The notes below the pieces were generated by a model. That model worked only from the letters and a program-made list of their open reading frames with translations. It had not been told where the DNA came from and did not search any database. A program made the position numbers and the translations under genes. From NCBI GenBank assembly GCA_019925095.2, contig CM034388.1, positions 27,720,934-27,784,933 on the forward strand: a stretch of DNA of 64,000 nt, given 5' to 3'. Positions 19,100 through 29,901 of this stretch are shown here, one piece after another. Positions within the stretch are counted from its first letter, which is position 1, and every line of letters starts with the position of its first letter. The stretch comes from Dendrolimus kikuchii. Lineage: Eukaryota > Arthropoda > Insecta > Lepidoptera > Lasiocampidae.

Positions 19100-19470
19100 G
19101 CGGCTGCAGGGTTCCTGCAAGGATTTATCATAATCTAATGATGCGAATTTGAAACGAAAAGATTACTTTGCAAATTAATTAATTAATATAAACAGTTCGC
19201 CTTGACGACGATAATGTGCTTTTGGCCAAATTCGAACAGTTCTTAAGGTTCTTGGATAAATTTAAAATCAGTAATCATGAAACCGGTCCGTGTTTACGAA
19301 GTACGTATGTAAATTTTTGATGCCATTGTCACGCTACCAAAGCATGATCGAGTTTTATTATTAGTATCATTTAATAAACATCACTGGGAATTCTTGCATC
19401 TTCGGGATTACAAGAATCATTTTTCATCTGCAGATTGACCTGTTCCTAGATCTTATTTCTTTTTTATATT
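19100..19470. other. spacer, nothing recognised
   Basis: No coding or repeat signal seen on either strand. Confidence 0.4.
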
Positions 19471-19479
19471 GCATGAGAT

Positions 19480-19570
19480 TAGCAGACGTCCCACCTGATG
19501 CAAAACGGTTATCATCGCCTATGGACATTCATAACAGCAAGGATGTTACAAATGTGCTGCTATTCAATCA
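19480..19570 (-). repeat. Rep-B fragment
   Basis: ATTAGCAGACGTCCCACCTG, TATCATCGCCTATGGACATT and TGTTACAAATGTGCTGCT only. Confidence 0.6.
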
Positions 19571-19614
19571 CTTGCCTCACTGTCCGTTGAATTTTAACAT
19601 TACTTTTTTTTAAT

Positions 19615-19980
19615 AACACTAATTCTAGTGTAATACAATTCAAGAAAACTTAACTTATTTGTATTGTATTCTATTCATAGTCCATCAAGACTATAAGTAG
19701 AATACTGAGCCCAGATCACCGTCTTCTATGGGTAAGGTGCCCAGAAGGCTGGCTACGTTTCCTCGCTGGATCGCCATACTGATCCGTTGGCCGAGGTAAG
19801 CACCAGCCCTCTGATCACCCGAAGAGTCAATGAGTCGTTTCGATAAATTTTGGTAGAGGCTCATGGCCTCAGGACCCCACGGTCCAAGCGTCTCGACAGC
19901 AAACGGCACAAACATATAACTCTCACAGAGGGTTGCATATTTGCGCCGCTTGAGTGATTCGGCTGTTTCCGCCGCTTAAC
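19615..19980 (-). pseudogene. LINE-H fragment (type 1) with 3' UTR
   Basis: Minus-strand frame: SLKRRKYAT, then MFVPFAVETLGPWGPEAMSL, LGQRISMAIQRGNVASLLGT and end GDLGSVFYL at the stop near 19691. The 3' UTR continues to about 19615. Nearly identical to the copy at 47315, so this subfamily is comparatively young. Confidence 0.8.
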
Positions 19981-19999
19981 CGTCTAACATTACTTGTAT

Positions 20000-20640
20000 G
20001 GAGATTATGCTAAATTTTAACTGATAGCTAAGCCAATGAACGGTCATTAAGATGTTGGGATCCGGCCATAAAAGAAGATTAATTTGACAGGGATTATCTA
20101 TAATACAATAAATGTGTAGATGGGTCGAGTTTATATTAAGCAATGAATTAAAAAGAGAAAAAGCAAGCAGGGGAGCATTACCAGATTTCGGTAATCCAAT
20201 TTTTCGAGTTCTTGTCTTGCTGGCTGACTGTATGTTAGAGCATCAAGTATAAAACTACTGAACGGATTTAAATGAAACTTGACATAATATTCAGGGTCAA
20301 CACGGACATATGGACATAACGATTTTATGCCGATTCTGCCATTAGTCTATAGAACTATAATATATTGAAGGTTACAAATAAAAAGAAGTAAACAATATGA
20401 AAAAACTAAGCTTCTAAAGGATGATATAAAATGACTTCATATTGCATCACCTCGTCTTACCAGTTACTGGGAATTTTAATGTGGTATACTGTTTATACTT
20501 ATTTGAATATCTTAACGCATTTCCATGCAACAATGTCGCTGGGTTGATACCTAATGACTTTATAATGAAGGGCAGTTATATTCATACACGTGTATACTAG
20601 AAATATGCTTATACTTAGTCAAGTTATAAGATAAGTATAC
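20000..20640. other. AT-rich spacer, possible Helitron-like remnant
   Basis: AAAACTACTGAACGGATTTA near 20252 resembles the internal block of Helitron-like elements. Ends are not identifiable and no gene is seen. Confidence 0.3.
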
Positions 20641-20646
20641 TATATA

Positions 20647-20958
20647 CATAGTACATACATACATACATAACTTCACGCCAGTTCCCTTGCGGGATAGGCA
20701 CGAACAACAGAGCGCCATTCAGGCTTATTCTTACACACCTCACTTGCTTCTTTGACATTCATAACTCTTGTCATGCACGCTCGTCTGTTCTTAAGGCTCC
20801 TGACATCACCTTCTGCTAGTACACGATCAATTTGATCATGGAAGGTGTGTCGTGGCCTTCCAGGACTTCTGCATCCATCCACTTGTTCATTGTATATCTG
20901 TTTAGTCATTCTTTCATCATGCATTCTTTCCACATGCCCGAACCACCGGAGCATAGTA
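20647..20958 (-). mobile_element. LINE-A copy, minus strand
   Basis: Tail CATACATACATACATAACTT at the left; coding reads back to MLRWFGHVERMHDERMTKQI. Short TSD CATAGTA at 20647-20653 and 20952-20958. Subfamily 1 diagnostic bases. Confidence 0.85.
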
Positions 20959-20984
20959 TTTACATATATACACATATATACATA

Positions 20985-21160
20985 GTACCTATTCTTATAG
21001 CCTTAAGAACAGACGAGCTTGCATGACAAGAGTTATGAATGTCAAAGAGGCAAGTGAGGTGTGTAAGAATAAGCCTAAATGGCACTCTGTTGTTCGTGCC
21101 TACCCCGCAAGGGAACTGGCGTGAAGTTATGTATGTATGTATGTATGTACCTATTCTTAT
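20985..21160 (+). mobile_element. LINE-A copy, 148-bp insert
   Basis: Insert 20999-21146 begins within CCTTAAGAACAGACGAGC and ends in TATG repeats. TSD GTACCTATTCTTAT at 20985-20998 and 21147-21160. Subfamily 2 bases. Head to head with the previous copy, 40 bp apart. Confidence 0.9.
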
Positions 21161-21309
21161 TAGTTCTTATATTTAGTAAAATCCATCTAGCCATCTTGTC
21201 TGTGTTTGGTACCGGTAGAAGAGGTAGATTCAATAAATAGCGGTTTGATATATAGTTAAGGATGATGTATACCAGTCGTATGCCAAAGACCCCTCGAATT
21301 GGAGAATTT

Positions 21310-21600
21310 TTTTATTCCAAGAGTTCAGCAGACAGGCAAACGGCCCACCTAATGGAAAGCGCTTACCATCGCCTGTGGACACTTGTAACACCAAAGGCAT
21401 TTCAAACGCGGTGGTGCTCTCTAAAGGGAGACTAATGCCGGAACACAACTCAAGGTTGTTACGGCGGCATACTCTAGACCAGGGATGGTAGCCATCCAGA
21501 CGGGGAAAAACCCTACCATTGGCTGTGGGTTATGTTGTCGCCTCTTACGACAGGCCGCAGAAAATTGTGTCAATCCTCCGTTCCTGTACGGATAGCCTAA
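21310..21600 (-). repeat. Rep-B copy
   Basis: AAGAGTTCAGCAGACAGGCA start, end GTTCCTGTACGGATAG. Antisense, facing the copy at 21969 head to head. Confidence 0.8.
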
Positions 21601-21968
21601 ACATAAACATTCAATTGGACCTACTTGTGCAAAACAGAACCAATCCACAAACATGCCAAAATTGGGTTAAGGATGCAGAAGACTTTCAAAATGCACCTTC
21701 TATCGACTCAATAAAAATCATAACGAGCTGAGGACAAAATATAATATACAATATTCTAAATGTTTTTTTCCAAAATATAGACATATTTTTTATGTACGCA
21801 AAAATTTAATAAAAACGGCTTTTTCTCAAAACTGTCAGTATGTGGGTTGGTTCCATTTTGCATAAGTAGGTCCAATTATTCAATGTCATTGAGTTCTATC
21901 GTGTTCTTTTAATTCTGTGCCTTTCAGCCAAATTGAAGCAATTTGGTTGATCCGTCTAATATCAGTAT

Positions 21969-22275
21969 TATCCGTGCAGGAACGGAGAAAGAGTACAATT
22001 TCCTGCGGTCACCCTCTTATCGTAAGAGAAGACAAAAATACTCGCAGCCAGGTGGTAGAGTATTTGCCCGTCTAGATGGCTACCACCCGTGGTCTAGGGT
22101 ATGCCGCCACAACAACCTTGAGTTGTGTTCTGGCATTAGTGGCCAGGTTTCAGTCACTCTTTAAAGAGCGGCAGCACATTGGTAATACCTTTGGTTTCAC
22201 AAATGTCCATAGGCGACGGTAACCTCTTTCCATGAGGTGAGCTGTCTGCCTGTCTACTGACCTCATACAATAAAA
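21969..22275 (+). repeat. Rep-B near full length
   Basis: TATCCGTGCAGGAACGGAGA start; end ACTGACCTCATACAATAAAA with AATAAA. Confidence 0.8.
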
Positions 22276-22548
22276 AATATCATCATTAGACAACAAAAAA
22301 TCAACATTAGAAAAAAATCATATTTTCTCCACGGTGGTTAGTCCTCAATCGGATGTTCCTCTTTAAAACAAAAAAAGACGCTAGTGAGGTTTTTGGGTTA
22401 CCCTCAAATAACCTTGGGCGCCCTCATGGACGTTTAAAATATTATTTCGATTATCAATCTTCAACCTACTTTGATTCGATTCATTTGTAAAATATAGTTC
22501 TTTGTTTACTTACAGCATATAATGAGTTTTATTTATTTGAATTGCAGG

Positions 22549-22740
22549 CTCGCTAAAAATTTGTGCACCAGGAAGGGCAGCCGTAGGGCTAACACTGGCA
22601 ACCGTCTAGAACACGCGGTGCTCACCCACTTACAGCACGTACCGTAGATCACCAGCCCAGAGCTTCCTCCTCACCATCACCCATCTCCCTTCCGCCGGCG
22701 TCAGCTCATCGACGAGTGAAAGAGATAAATGCTAGTAGTC
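22549..22740 (+). other. 5' UTR exon of the 66-residue gene
   Basis: A clear acceptor (TTATTTGAATTGCAG, AG at 22547-22548) implies an upstream non-coding exon. This segment has base composition unlike the flanking intron and runs into ATG at 22741. The promoter was not located. Confidence 0.55.
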
Positions 22741-25083
22741 ATGGCTCGTGGAGACGAATGCAAAACCGCCACCAAGGCTAACCACGCTTGCAAGTCTTTG
22801 GAGATTTCCGCTCCTGTCAAGTAAGTATCAAGGAATAATTTAAGTAGTAAATTAAAATATTTTTAACCAAAGTGTCTTCTTCAAATAAAGTTTTTCTTTC
22901 TTTCTTTCTTTCTCTTCCAGATGATGTAAGCCAAAAAGCTGGAGAGCATGCATGTATATACTTCGTTTTTCTTATGCTCGGGTTCCATATGAATTAATGT
23001 TGTAGTTATTGATTGTGGCCAATTGCGCCTTATAGCGTTAAAAATACATTCCTTAACGGAATTAACAATTATTAACAATATCTTATCACAAATAATATAT
23101 CTATGAGTAACAGATGAAGCAATAAAGGCTAACACGGGGCCAATGTAGGAATGAACGCCAATAAACTATAAACTTTTCAAAACCTTTGTTTTCGTATGTA
23201 AGTAATGTCAAAAGGCTCCTTCTAGTTTCCGCGTCTTAATATATTCAAAGTCAAAGGATAGTACATACATATTACCACGCCTGTTTCCCCATGGGGGTAG
23301 GCAGACAATATGAATCTACACTTGTGACGATCCTGACAAACAACTTTCGCTTCGTCTACTTTCATTAACCTCTTCATATATGCACGTTTATTTGAGATCC
23401 TTTTTACCTGATCTCTCTTTAACACTTTTGCTATTTGATTATAGTATGTTCGTCTCGATCTACCGGCAGCAAATCTACTATTTACAAAGCTGGCATACAC
23501 TTGTTTTGTGATTCTACTTTTATCCATTCTCTCTACATGTCCAAACCACCTTAACATTCCTTTTTCAACTCTTGTTATTACATCTTTCAATCCACATCGT
23601 TCCCTTATCACACTGTTCCTTATCATATCATTCAAGCTAACCGCACATACACGTCTCAAAGCACTAATTTCAACTGCGTTTATCCTACTACACCCCTTGT
23701 TGGACAGCCAGGCATGCATTTAGACACTCTGTGGCTATGAATAGCCGGACAAGAAAGGTATACGCTATCAGCAAAATTTTATTTTAACATTTGGTCGCTA
23801 AAGAAATATTCAAGATTATTGCCTATTATATTAAAATTTTCTTCACCTCATTTCATTAACAAATACAATTATCTCTAATAATTATGGTTAAACCCCTCAG
23901 TAAACCTTTTGGAAGATTGTACATACATTCTTCAAGTTATTTACTGAAAGGTTTTAAAGCTATTTAAAGAAACAGTTAGCCTTTGCCAAACAGAAAACAG
24001 ATTAAATTCTGAGAAAAAGTAAATTTATTTTATTTTCTTAGATTTTTATAGCACGTTTAAATAAATACATAATTATGTTAGATACTTTAATTCTAGTGAT
24101 ATTTCAGACTTTGTATTTCTGTCATTTCTAAGTGAAAAATTAACATTATTGGATATTTCTTTGTTTTGACTTCACGGCTTATAGATATTTATTGTGTATA
24201 GACTTTCGATAATAAAGATGAGGATAGTGTAAGGATCGAATGTTTTCGACGTGGTAGACCCATGCTGGATTCATTATCTTCATTACAACTCGCTGGGCCG
24301 CCTCGGTATGATACCAGGCTCTCACAGATTATCGGCCACCTTGAGCGTGAGAGTTCCGATAGCCCATTTCTATTTCCACCCACTCTATCTTTCCTGTACC
24401 ATCCCCCTACTCCATTCCACTGTCGTATCTACCCATTACTCATCCTCACTAAACCATTTCTATTGTCTGATACCTCTGTCCCATCTCTCATACCTCCTAT
24501 CCTGACCCCGTCCCAAAAGCTGATACGTTAGCTCTGCCCCTGGTGTTGCGAATGTCTATAGGTCATCGTAATGACTTTCCATTAAGTGGGCCGTCTGACT
24601 GTTTGCCTACTTCGCAACATGTCTCTTCTTCAAAATTATGGTTTACTAAAGTTTTCTTCGCAGCGATGACGCGGGTCAAACCCTAAACCATACCCATTAT
24701 TTATTTAGTCGGCAAACTTTCAAACAGGTTACAGATTGCATTCAATTTTTATCAGGCGCACTTCGACGACTCGTTATAATTTTTTTCTACTTGCATAAAA
24801 GCTTAATTAGGTTTTTGATATGTACATAAAAACCTTACTTGAAAAATTATCAAAGTGGTTTAGGATGAGTTAGTGGATATACAGACAGAGAGACAGACGT
24901 AGAAAGCGATTTTATTTTATACTCCGTAAAGAATAAAGAAGATAATATATTGCTCTTTTCAGAAAACCTGTCGCAACTACCACCAGTATTCAGCCTAAGA
25001 AGGAGGAGCAGAAAAAGGACTACGGAGCCTGGGGTCCCATCTACAAGGACAAGAAAACTTTCACTGACATGCACTTTTGCTGA
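22741..25083 (+). CDS. two-exon gene for a 66-residue lysine-rich protein, unknown function
   Basis: Coding exons 22741-22820 and 24963-25083 join in phase 2 across a 2142-bp intron with donor AA|GTAAGT and acceptor TTGCTCTTTTCAG. Start MARGDECKTATKANHACK, middle ISAPVKKPVATTT, then acidic-basic PKKEEQKKDYGAWGPIYKDK and the end TFTDMHFC. Twelve of 66 residues are Lys; Cys lie at positions 7, 17 and at the C-terminus. There is no signal peptide or membrane segment, so an intracellular small protein is likely. ATG context (GTCATGG, purine at -3) is good. The intron holds a divergent minus-strand LINE-A relative and a (CTTT)n tract. I do not recognise the family; codon use, splice sites and the poly(A) signal together make it the best host gene here. 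Confidence 0.75.
22891..22914. repeat. (CTTT)n tract in intron
   Basis: Follows TTCAAATAAAG, so it may be the simple-repeat tail of a LINE inserted in the intron. Confidence 0.6.
23255..23720 (-). pseudogene. divergent LINE-A relative in intron
   Basis: Minus strand: INAVEISALRRVCAVSLNDM, RNSVIRERCGLKDV, MLRWFGHVERMDKSRITKQV, KRAYMKRLMKVDEAKVVC and a SAYPHGETG end, continuous over about 130 codons. About half the residues match LINE-A, so it is a separate older lineage. The tail is degraded TATG. No TSD found. Confidence 0.8.
24240..24545. repeat. pyrimidine-rich segment, probable element fragment
   Basis: C- and T-rich + strand with two overlapping open frames but no start, splice or family signal. 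It resembles transposon UTR sequence more than an exon. Confidence 0.3.
24535..24610 (+). repeat. Rep-B fragment
   Basis: GGTGTTGCGAATGTCTATAG, TTTCCATTAAGTGGGCCGTC and CTGTTTGCCTAC: the 3' quarter of Rep-B, without poly(A). Confidence 0.55.
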
Positions 25084-25210
25084 ATTTAATACCGCGCCGG
25101 ATCATTATCCATGAAATCAGCACATCGTCGTCTTATCGTATCATCGTCGCAAACATCATCGAATAGTTTAATGCTAGTACCAAAATATTGTATTCTTTTA
25201 GAAGTCAAGA

Positions 25211-25229
25211 ATTAAAGACATGGATTAAA
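25211..25229 (+). terminator. poly(A) signals of the 66-residue gene
   Basis: ATTAAA at 25211-25216 and 25224-25229, about 130 bp after the stop at 25081-25083. These place the transcript end near 25235-25250. Confidence 0.5.
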
Positions 25230-25259
25230 ATACTACGTGTTTGTGACAGCTTTTTTGCT

Positions 25260-25580
25260 TTTACATTTTTAACGGTGTAGGGTTATATTATAACGGTCTC
25301 TTCGCGTACTAATTATCATGTATTCACACAAATAACCGATTAAAAATCATCTCAATATTTGTCAAAAGGGTTTTTGTTATGTGACCTTACAGTTGAAAAA
25401 ATATAACAAGATGGCGTCTATATTGTGACGTAATTATTAAATAATCTGTAGCGCGTAAAAAATTCTAGCGGGAGACCTAAACCTGATCTTTATTCTAGTA
25501 GACTATATTATATGTAATGAACAATAGACAAATGTCTAACTCCATACTTATTTACAATGTGGATTTAATTTTGACGGCCT
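25260..25580. other. spacer, nothing recognised
   Basis: AT-rich, no coding or repeat match seen. Confidence 0.4.
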
Positions 25581-25589
25581 ATATGTTGG

Positions 25590-25775
25590 AGCGGGCTAAG
25601 CCTTTGCCGGCCTATTTCACTGCAACGCAGAGGTTCCGGGTTCTATTCCTGGCATGGTAAATGTCGCAAAAAAGGTATATATTATAGTCTGGGTGTCTGG
25701 GATCGGCTCCAGAATAGTGCGTTATATATTACCAATAACACAAGTGTAACTTGCTTAATTTGGAGACATTATAAT
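25590..25775 (+). repeat. tRNA-type SINE (family K)
   Basis: GGTTCTATTCC at 25639-25649 is a B-box variant followed by TGGCATGGTAAAT, GGTCTGGGTGTCTGGGATCG-like sequence and CACAAGTGTAACTTGCTTAA. Related copies at 46730-46920 and, reversed, 31150-31220. Confidence 0.55.
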
Positions 25776-25779
25776 ATAT

Positions 25780-26420
25780 AAATATATTATAAAAAATGAC
25801 TTCCATTTAAGTTACAACTGTCAGATGCTTGGTTGTCCAGGACTATACAGGGTTCCGTAAAGGCTACAAACATACACTATTTATTTTTTAATTGCGAAGC
25901 TGTTTGCAACATCAGGGACAAAACTAACGGGTTCTCAACCTTTAAGATGGGATGCAGGAGATGAGATAGATGGGATAAAGAGTTTTTATTATTTTGCTAC
26001 GGAGCCATAAAAAGTACTGAAAAGAATAGACCTTAAATTTCAAAAACTACTCGACGTATTTTTTATTCAAACCATTTTTCATTGAAGGTATTTGCAGCTC
26101 TATAATTTTAATTTCTTCAGACATTAACACATGTTCGAAAGTTTCAGAACAAGTTCCTGCATTGCATACCTCATCTGAATTACCATACTCTTCATATTAT
26201 AAACTTAACATAACTAAGGGAAACGTTTTTGGTCTTAAAACTATAACGAGGAAGAACTAACAATTTGTATAGATACTATATTTTAACAATAATCTCATTT
26301 GCATTGTCCTATCCTTAGTCACTTTTGTATTATTCTTTAAGATTTTTAACATAATAGTTGTAGTATATTTGGGTGATATTGAAATAAAAATTTAAATTGA
26401 ATAAAATACCTTATTAACTG
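25780..26420. other. AT-rich spacer
   Basis: No gene or recognisable element seen. Confidence 0.4.
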
Positions 26421-26423
26421 AAA

Positions 26424-26926
26424 TCTATAATAATATAAAATTCTAAAAATGACGTGTCTGCACATTGAAGCTATTATAAAAACAACTGGAATACACTATA
26501 TAAACGACGGAGAACTTGATACATTGTTTTTAGATTTGTTGTCTGTTTATCTGTTTGTTGGTTTGTTCACGTTCACTTAACAACTACTGGGCCGATTTCG
26601 ATGCGGTTTTCGCTGATTGACAGCGAATTCTTAGCCTTAAAATCTGCACTGCTTTTGATCCTGGGAATCTTGGGAATGAGTAAAAATTGCAAGATAAAAA
26701 AAATCGAATTCCAATGTGATTCTTTCACTGACCGATAGCAAATTTTATGTAATATTTTATTATCCCGGGGTACCTGCGAAAATGTTCCCGGAGCGTTTTG
26801 CCTATTTCGACACAGTTTTTACAAAATGATAGCTTATATTCTTTTTTAAATGCTGCAGTGCTTTATGTCCTGGGAATCTCGCAAGAATTTCAAGTTAAGC
26901 GTGGATGATGTCGCGGGATATCCTAG
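26424..26926 (+). mobile_element. Hel-C, complete copy
   Basis: A|TCTATAATAATATAAAATTC start and CTAG|T end at 26923-26926; 503 bp, no TSD. The best reference for Hel-C. Non-coding. Confidence 0.7.
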
Positions 26927-26929
26927 TAA

Positions 26930-27190
26930 TAAATAAAGAAAATTTAGTACACAGTATATATTCACCCCACAGTAAGGTTACTTTCGATTTTCCAATTTCA
27001 TACATCGGACTTAGAGGTATATGCCACCGAAGTTGGACTGAAGATGCGGGGTTATTTAAGAAGGCCGTCATAAAATTTCATTGAGGTCGATGCGTTACAA
27101 CCGTCTATATGCAACTTTACATCATCTGAGTCTCCTGTCGACTTGATTATGACACTAACAAACATGGCATATCAGGGCATGGCATGCCTG
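26930..27190. other. spacer, nothing recognised
   Basis: Low-copy sequence in this window. No frame or repeat identified. Confidence 0.35.
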
Positions 27191-27194
27191 ATTT

Positions 27195-27395
27195 ATTAAT
27201 TAATAGAGATACCGGCAGATGTTGTCCTGTCGTGAAACAATAAAAATTGAAACCCCGATTCCAGCGCCACCTACCGTTTCCAAGTGCGAATCTACATCAT
27301 GCCGGGAACAACTCAAACATACAAAAAAATATCAAAAGCGGTAAAGCCGTTTTGAATTTATGCGCGCACACACATTTCTACGATTCATTTATATA
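27195..27395 (-). mobile_element. Hel-G copy
   Basis: Reverse of the family: ACCGGCAGATGTTGTCCTGT, CAGCGCCACCTACCG, GAATCTACATCATGCCGGGA. The CTAG end has decayed (TAGAGATA). Its 5' end is cut by the MITE at 27396. Confidence 0.65.
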
Positions 27396-27864
27396 CAGCG
27401 TAAACTCCATATAACGTCACTCGATTTAACGACAAACTGCCTTAAGCGTCGAAATCACTTGGCTTAGGTTGGTTTAGCTCGACTTTCATTCAATGATACT
27501 CTATATAGCATTACACCCACTCTCAATAACGACAGCAATTAAGTTATGAAAAGTACCTTTTAAGTTGCCAAAATTAGTAAAAACTGCGCAGCTGTGTAAG
27601 TTCTTTTATCGCTTTATTATCCTAGCCCGTAATAAATTCGACTGTTGGCATCATGTATACCGAAATTTCTAAGTACTTCTTTTATCACCCAGATGCCTCG
27701 ATATCGCAAGATATGAATAAAATAAGTAAAAAATACAACAAAATTACTGGTGCAGCAAAAGACGTCAGAAAAAATAACAGACTTCTCTCCATTTAACGAC
27801 AACTCTCTATAACACCATAAAATGCACAGTCCCTTCAGTGTCGTTATATAGAGTTTAAACTGTA
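27394..27864. mobile_element. Tc1/mariner-superfamily (pogo-like) MITE
   Basis: About 27-bp terminal inverted repeats: TA|CAGCGTAAACTCCATATAAC at 27394 and GTTATATAGAGTTTAAACTG|TA ending at 27864. The pair differs at a few sites, and TA duplications flank it. Sub-terminal ATTTAACGACAA copies are also inverted. At 467 bp with no transposase it is non-autonomous. Confidence 0.75.
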
Positions 27865-27874
27865 TAAAGTTTAT

Positions 27875-27965
27875 TAACGTCGGTTCGATTCCTACGACAA
27901 CTATGTGCTGTCTAAAAAGATTTTTTCTTCTTTGGTGATAGAAATCCACAAGGATAAGTTAACTT
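27875..27965 (+). repeat. SINE fragment with B box
   Basis: GGTTCGATTCC at 27882-27892 is a perfect B box followed by TACGACAACTATGTGCTG. No A box is visible because the MITE lies immediately upstream. Confidence 0.45.
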
Positions 27966-28009
27966 TTTTTTAATACGCATTTATTAGCTTCATACGTATG
28001 TAATGGAAT

Positions 28010-28330
28010 CTTTCAAGTTAAATTTGATCGACTTCCCGGTTTCCGATTGAGCTGAAATTTTGCACGTATGTGTATATCGCGTGACAATGTAATAATATGG
28101 TACCATGGAGCTGATCTGATGATGGAGTCGGAAGGTGGCCATAGGGACTTCTGTATTAAACAAGATAGACCCGTCGTGTTTGGGCTCGTTTCACTTGTCT
28201 TTGCTAGCACTCTGCTGCTACATGATATGCAGGATCTCAAAAGCTTGTATTTAAAAACCTTTTTAAAAAAGCTTATTTTTACATAACTTTCCATTTTATC
28301 ATGTTTCCACGGAGAAGGGAATTGAATCAC
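28010..28330. repeat. dispersed insect repeat remnant
   Basis: CTGATCTGATGATGGAGTCG and GGAAGGTGGCCATAGGGACT match a motif order I know from interspersed insect repeats. Class unknown, no ends defined. Confidence 0.4.
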
Positions 28331-28579
28331 TAAATAATCCCTAAAAACTAAATAATAGTAATATGTACTTTTCAGGATATTACCAAAATAACTGTTCTAC
28401 TCATATCTGTTCTAAAAATATTTATAACTATTGATACAATGCACCCCACGCTTTTTTTTACAATAAAATAATTTTTTCTTACACTGTTTTTAATACAAAT
28501 TTATTAGTTGGATTTTCTATAACAGCGTATTTTTTAGTTTTTTTTAAAACTATTATTTATTTTTTATATGGGGAAATGT

Positions 28580-28930
28580 ATTGCTGCGCCATCAGCCGCG
28601 CGGGGAATACTTCGCGGCCGGTGTGTGGGGCTCTCCCGCTACCGATGTACATTGGCACGACCAGCGCGAGTATACCCACTAAGACCGCATGGGTGCCTTC
28701 TCCTCGTCCATGTGCTGGGGTCATGGTATGTACCGTGAGCTTTTATCCGCAACCCCGGCGGGCGGTAGGGCCGCCCCTACTACAGGGCAGGCCTCTCCTG
28801 TGTGAGCTGGGGAGGTAAAACTTCCCCGGCTCTGAGAGGGTCGCGCGGCAACCACACGCGCCCTCTCGTGGCTTTGTGGCAGGTGGAGACCTGTCGAGTC
28901 CCCGAGGCCTCAACGCAAGGATACGTTAAC
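28580..28930. repeat. GC-rich repeat, related to 17040-17410
   Basis: GC-rich block with GCGCGGGGAATACTTCGCGG, CCCGGCGGGCGGTAGGGCCG and CCCCGGCTCTGAGAGGGTCG. It shares the order CCACTAAGACC, TGGGTG, GCTGGGGTCATGGTAT with the other block. Sharp GC contrast with its surroundings. Confidence 0.45.
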
Positions 28931-29077
28931 CTTATCGTGCCTTAAACCATCTTATTCTACTACCTCTGTGCCTTTTAATTTATTTTCAATTTAATTGCAA
29001 TTGCATTGAACCAAATTGATTAGTTTAACTATTCCAGGTCGTTAGCACATTGATGGCATTTTTGGTTTGTTTTTTTA

Positions 29078-29215
29078 TGGCTTGAGTTCAGCAGACTGGC
29101 AGACGGTCCACCTGTTGGGAAGCGGTTACCATCGCCTATTGACATGAGTAACACCGAAGTTGATACTAATGTGCTGTCGCTCTTTAAATGCAGACTGGAA
29201 CCTGACCACTAATAG
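29078..29215 (-). repeat. Rep-B partial copy
   Basis: GAGTTCAGCAGACTGGCAGA to CTGGAACCTGACCACTAATA; the 5' half is missing. Head to head with 29268-29495. Confidence 0.7.
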
Positions 29216-29267
29216 TAATCAGATTAGTATAGTGAGATATTTATAGTATATCATTATGGATATTTAC

Positions 29268-29495
29268 GATTTCTGTGCAGGAATGGAGAAAGAATACGAT
29301 TTCCTGCGTCCTGGCGGCCTGTCGTAAGAGGCGACAATGCAATTCACAGCCAGGTGGTAGGGTATTTGCCGGTCTGGATGGCTACACCCCTGGTCTAGAG
29401 CTTGCCGCCATAACAACCTAGAGTCCATAAGCCATCGCCTTAACGTAACCGCTTTCCATCAGGTGGGTTGTCTGCTGAACTCATGCAATAAATTT
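29268..29495 (+). repeat. Rep-B copy with internal deletion
   Basis: TGTGCAGGAATGGAGAAAGA start, GTCGTAAGAGGCGACAATGC, then a deletion and end ACTCATGCAATAAATT. Confidence 0.75.
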
Positions 29496-29499
29496 TTTT

Positions 29500-29890
29500 T
29501 TGAGAAGTCATTGGGTTAATCAATAAGCTGTCTATAGGCGACAATAATAATTTTTCATTACGTAGAACGTTAGCCTGTTTATTGTTGTACTGCAGCAATA
29601 AATAAAACTGTCTTTAGCTATTTAAATGTCTAGAAGAATAAGGCTTTGCCACCTAAGCGTAACATGTTACAATATACAGCAGTTAATGTACCAACAAAGC
29701 ATTTTTCGTCTCGCATCTAATTTCCGAAATATATGTCGACAAAAGCGCACATTTCCGCCACAATATTGGTATAATTTTCATGGAAAATGTATGAACCCGG
29801 CATGAGATTACATTTAGAAGAGTTTATCTGTCATCTGAAGTTTCATGAGCGCCTTTTACTGGTGGTCATTGTGTGTAAATATATCATCAG
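29500..29890. other. spacer, nothing recognised
   Basis: No gene seen. Confidence 0.4.
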
Positions 29891-29901
29891 CTATAATGTA
29901 C

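Noticed and set aside
28376..28480. Open frame after a TACTTTTCAG acceptor ending in TAA near AATAAA
   Set aside because: The peptide is AT-driven (Ile, Leu, Phe, Thr) without a distinctive pattern; kept out of the gene list.
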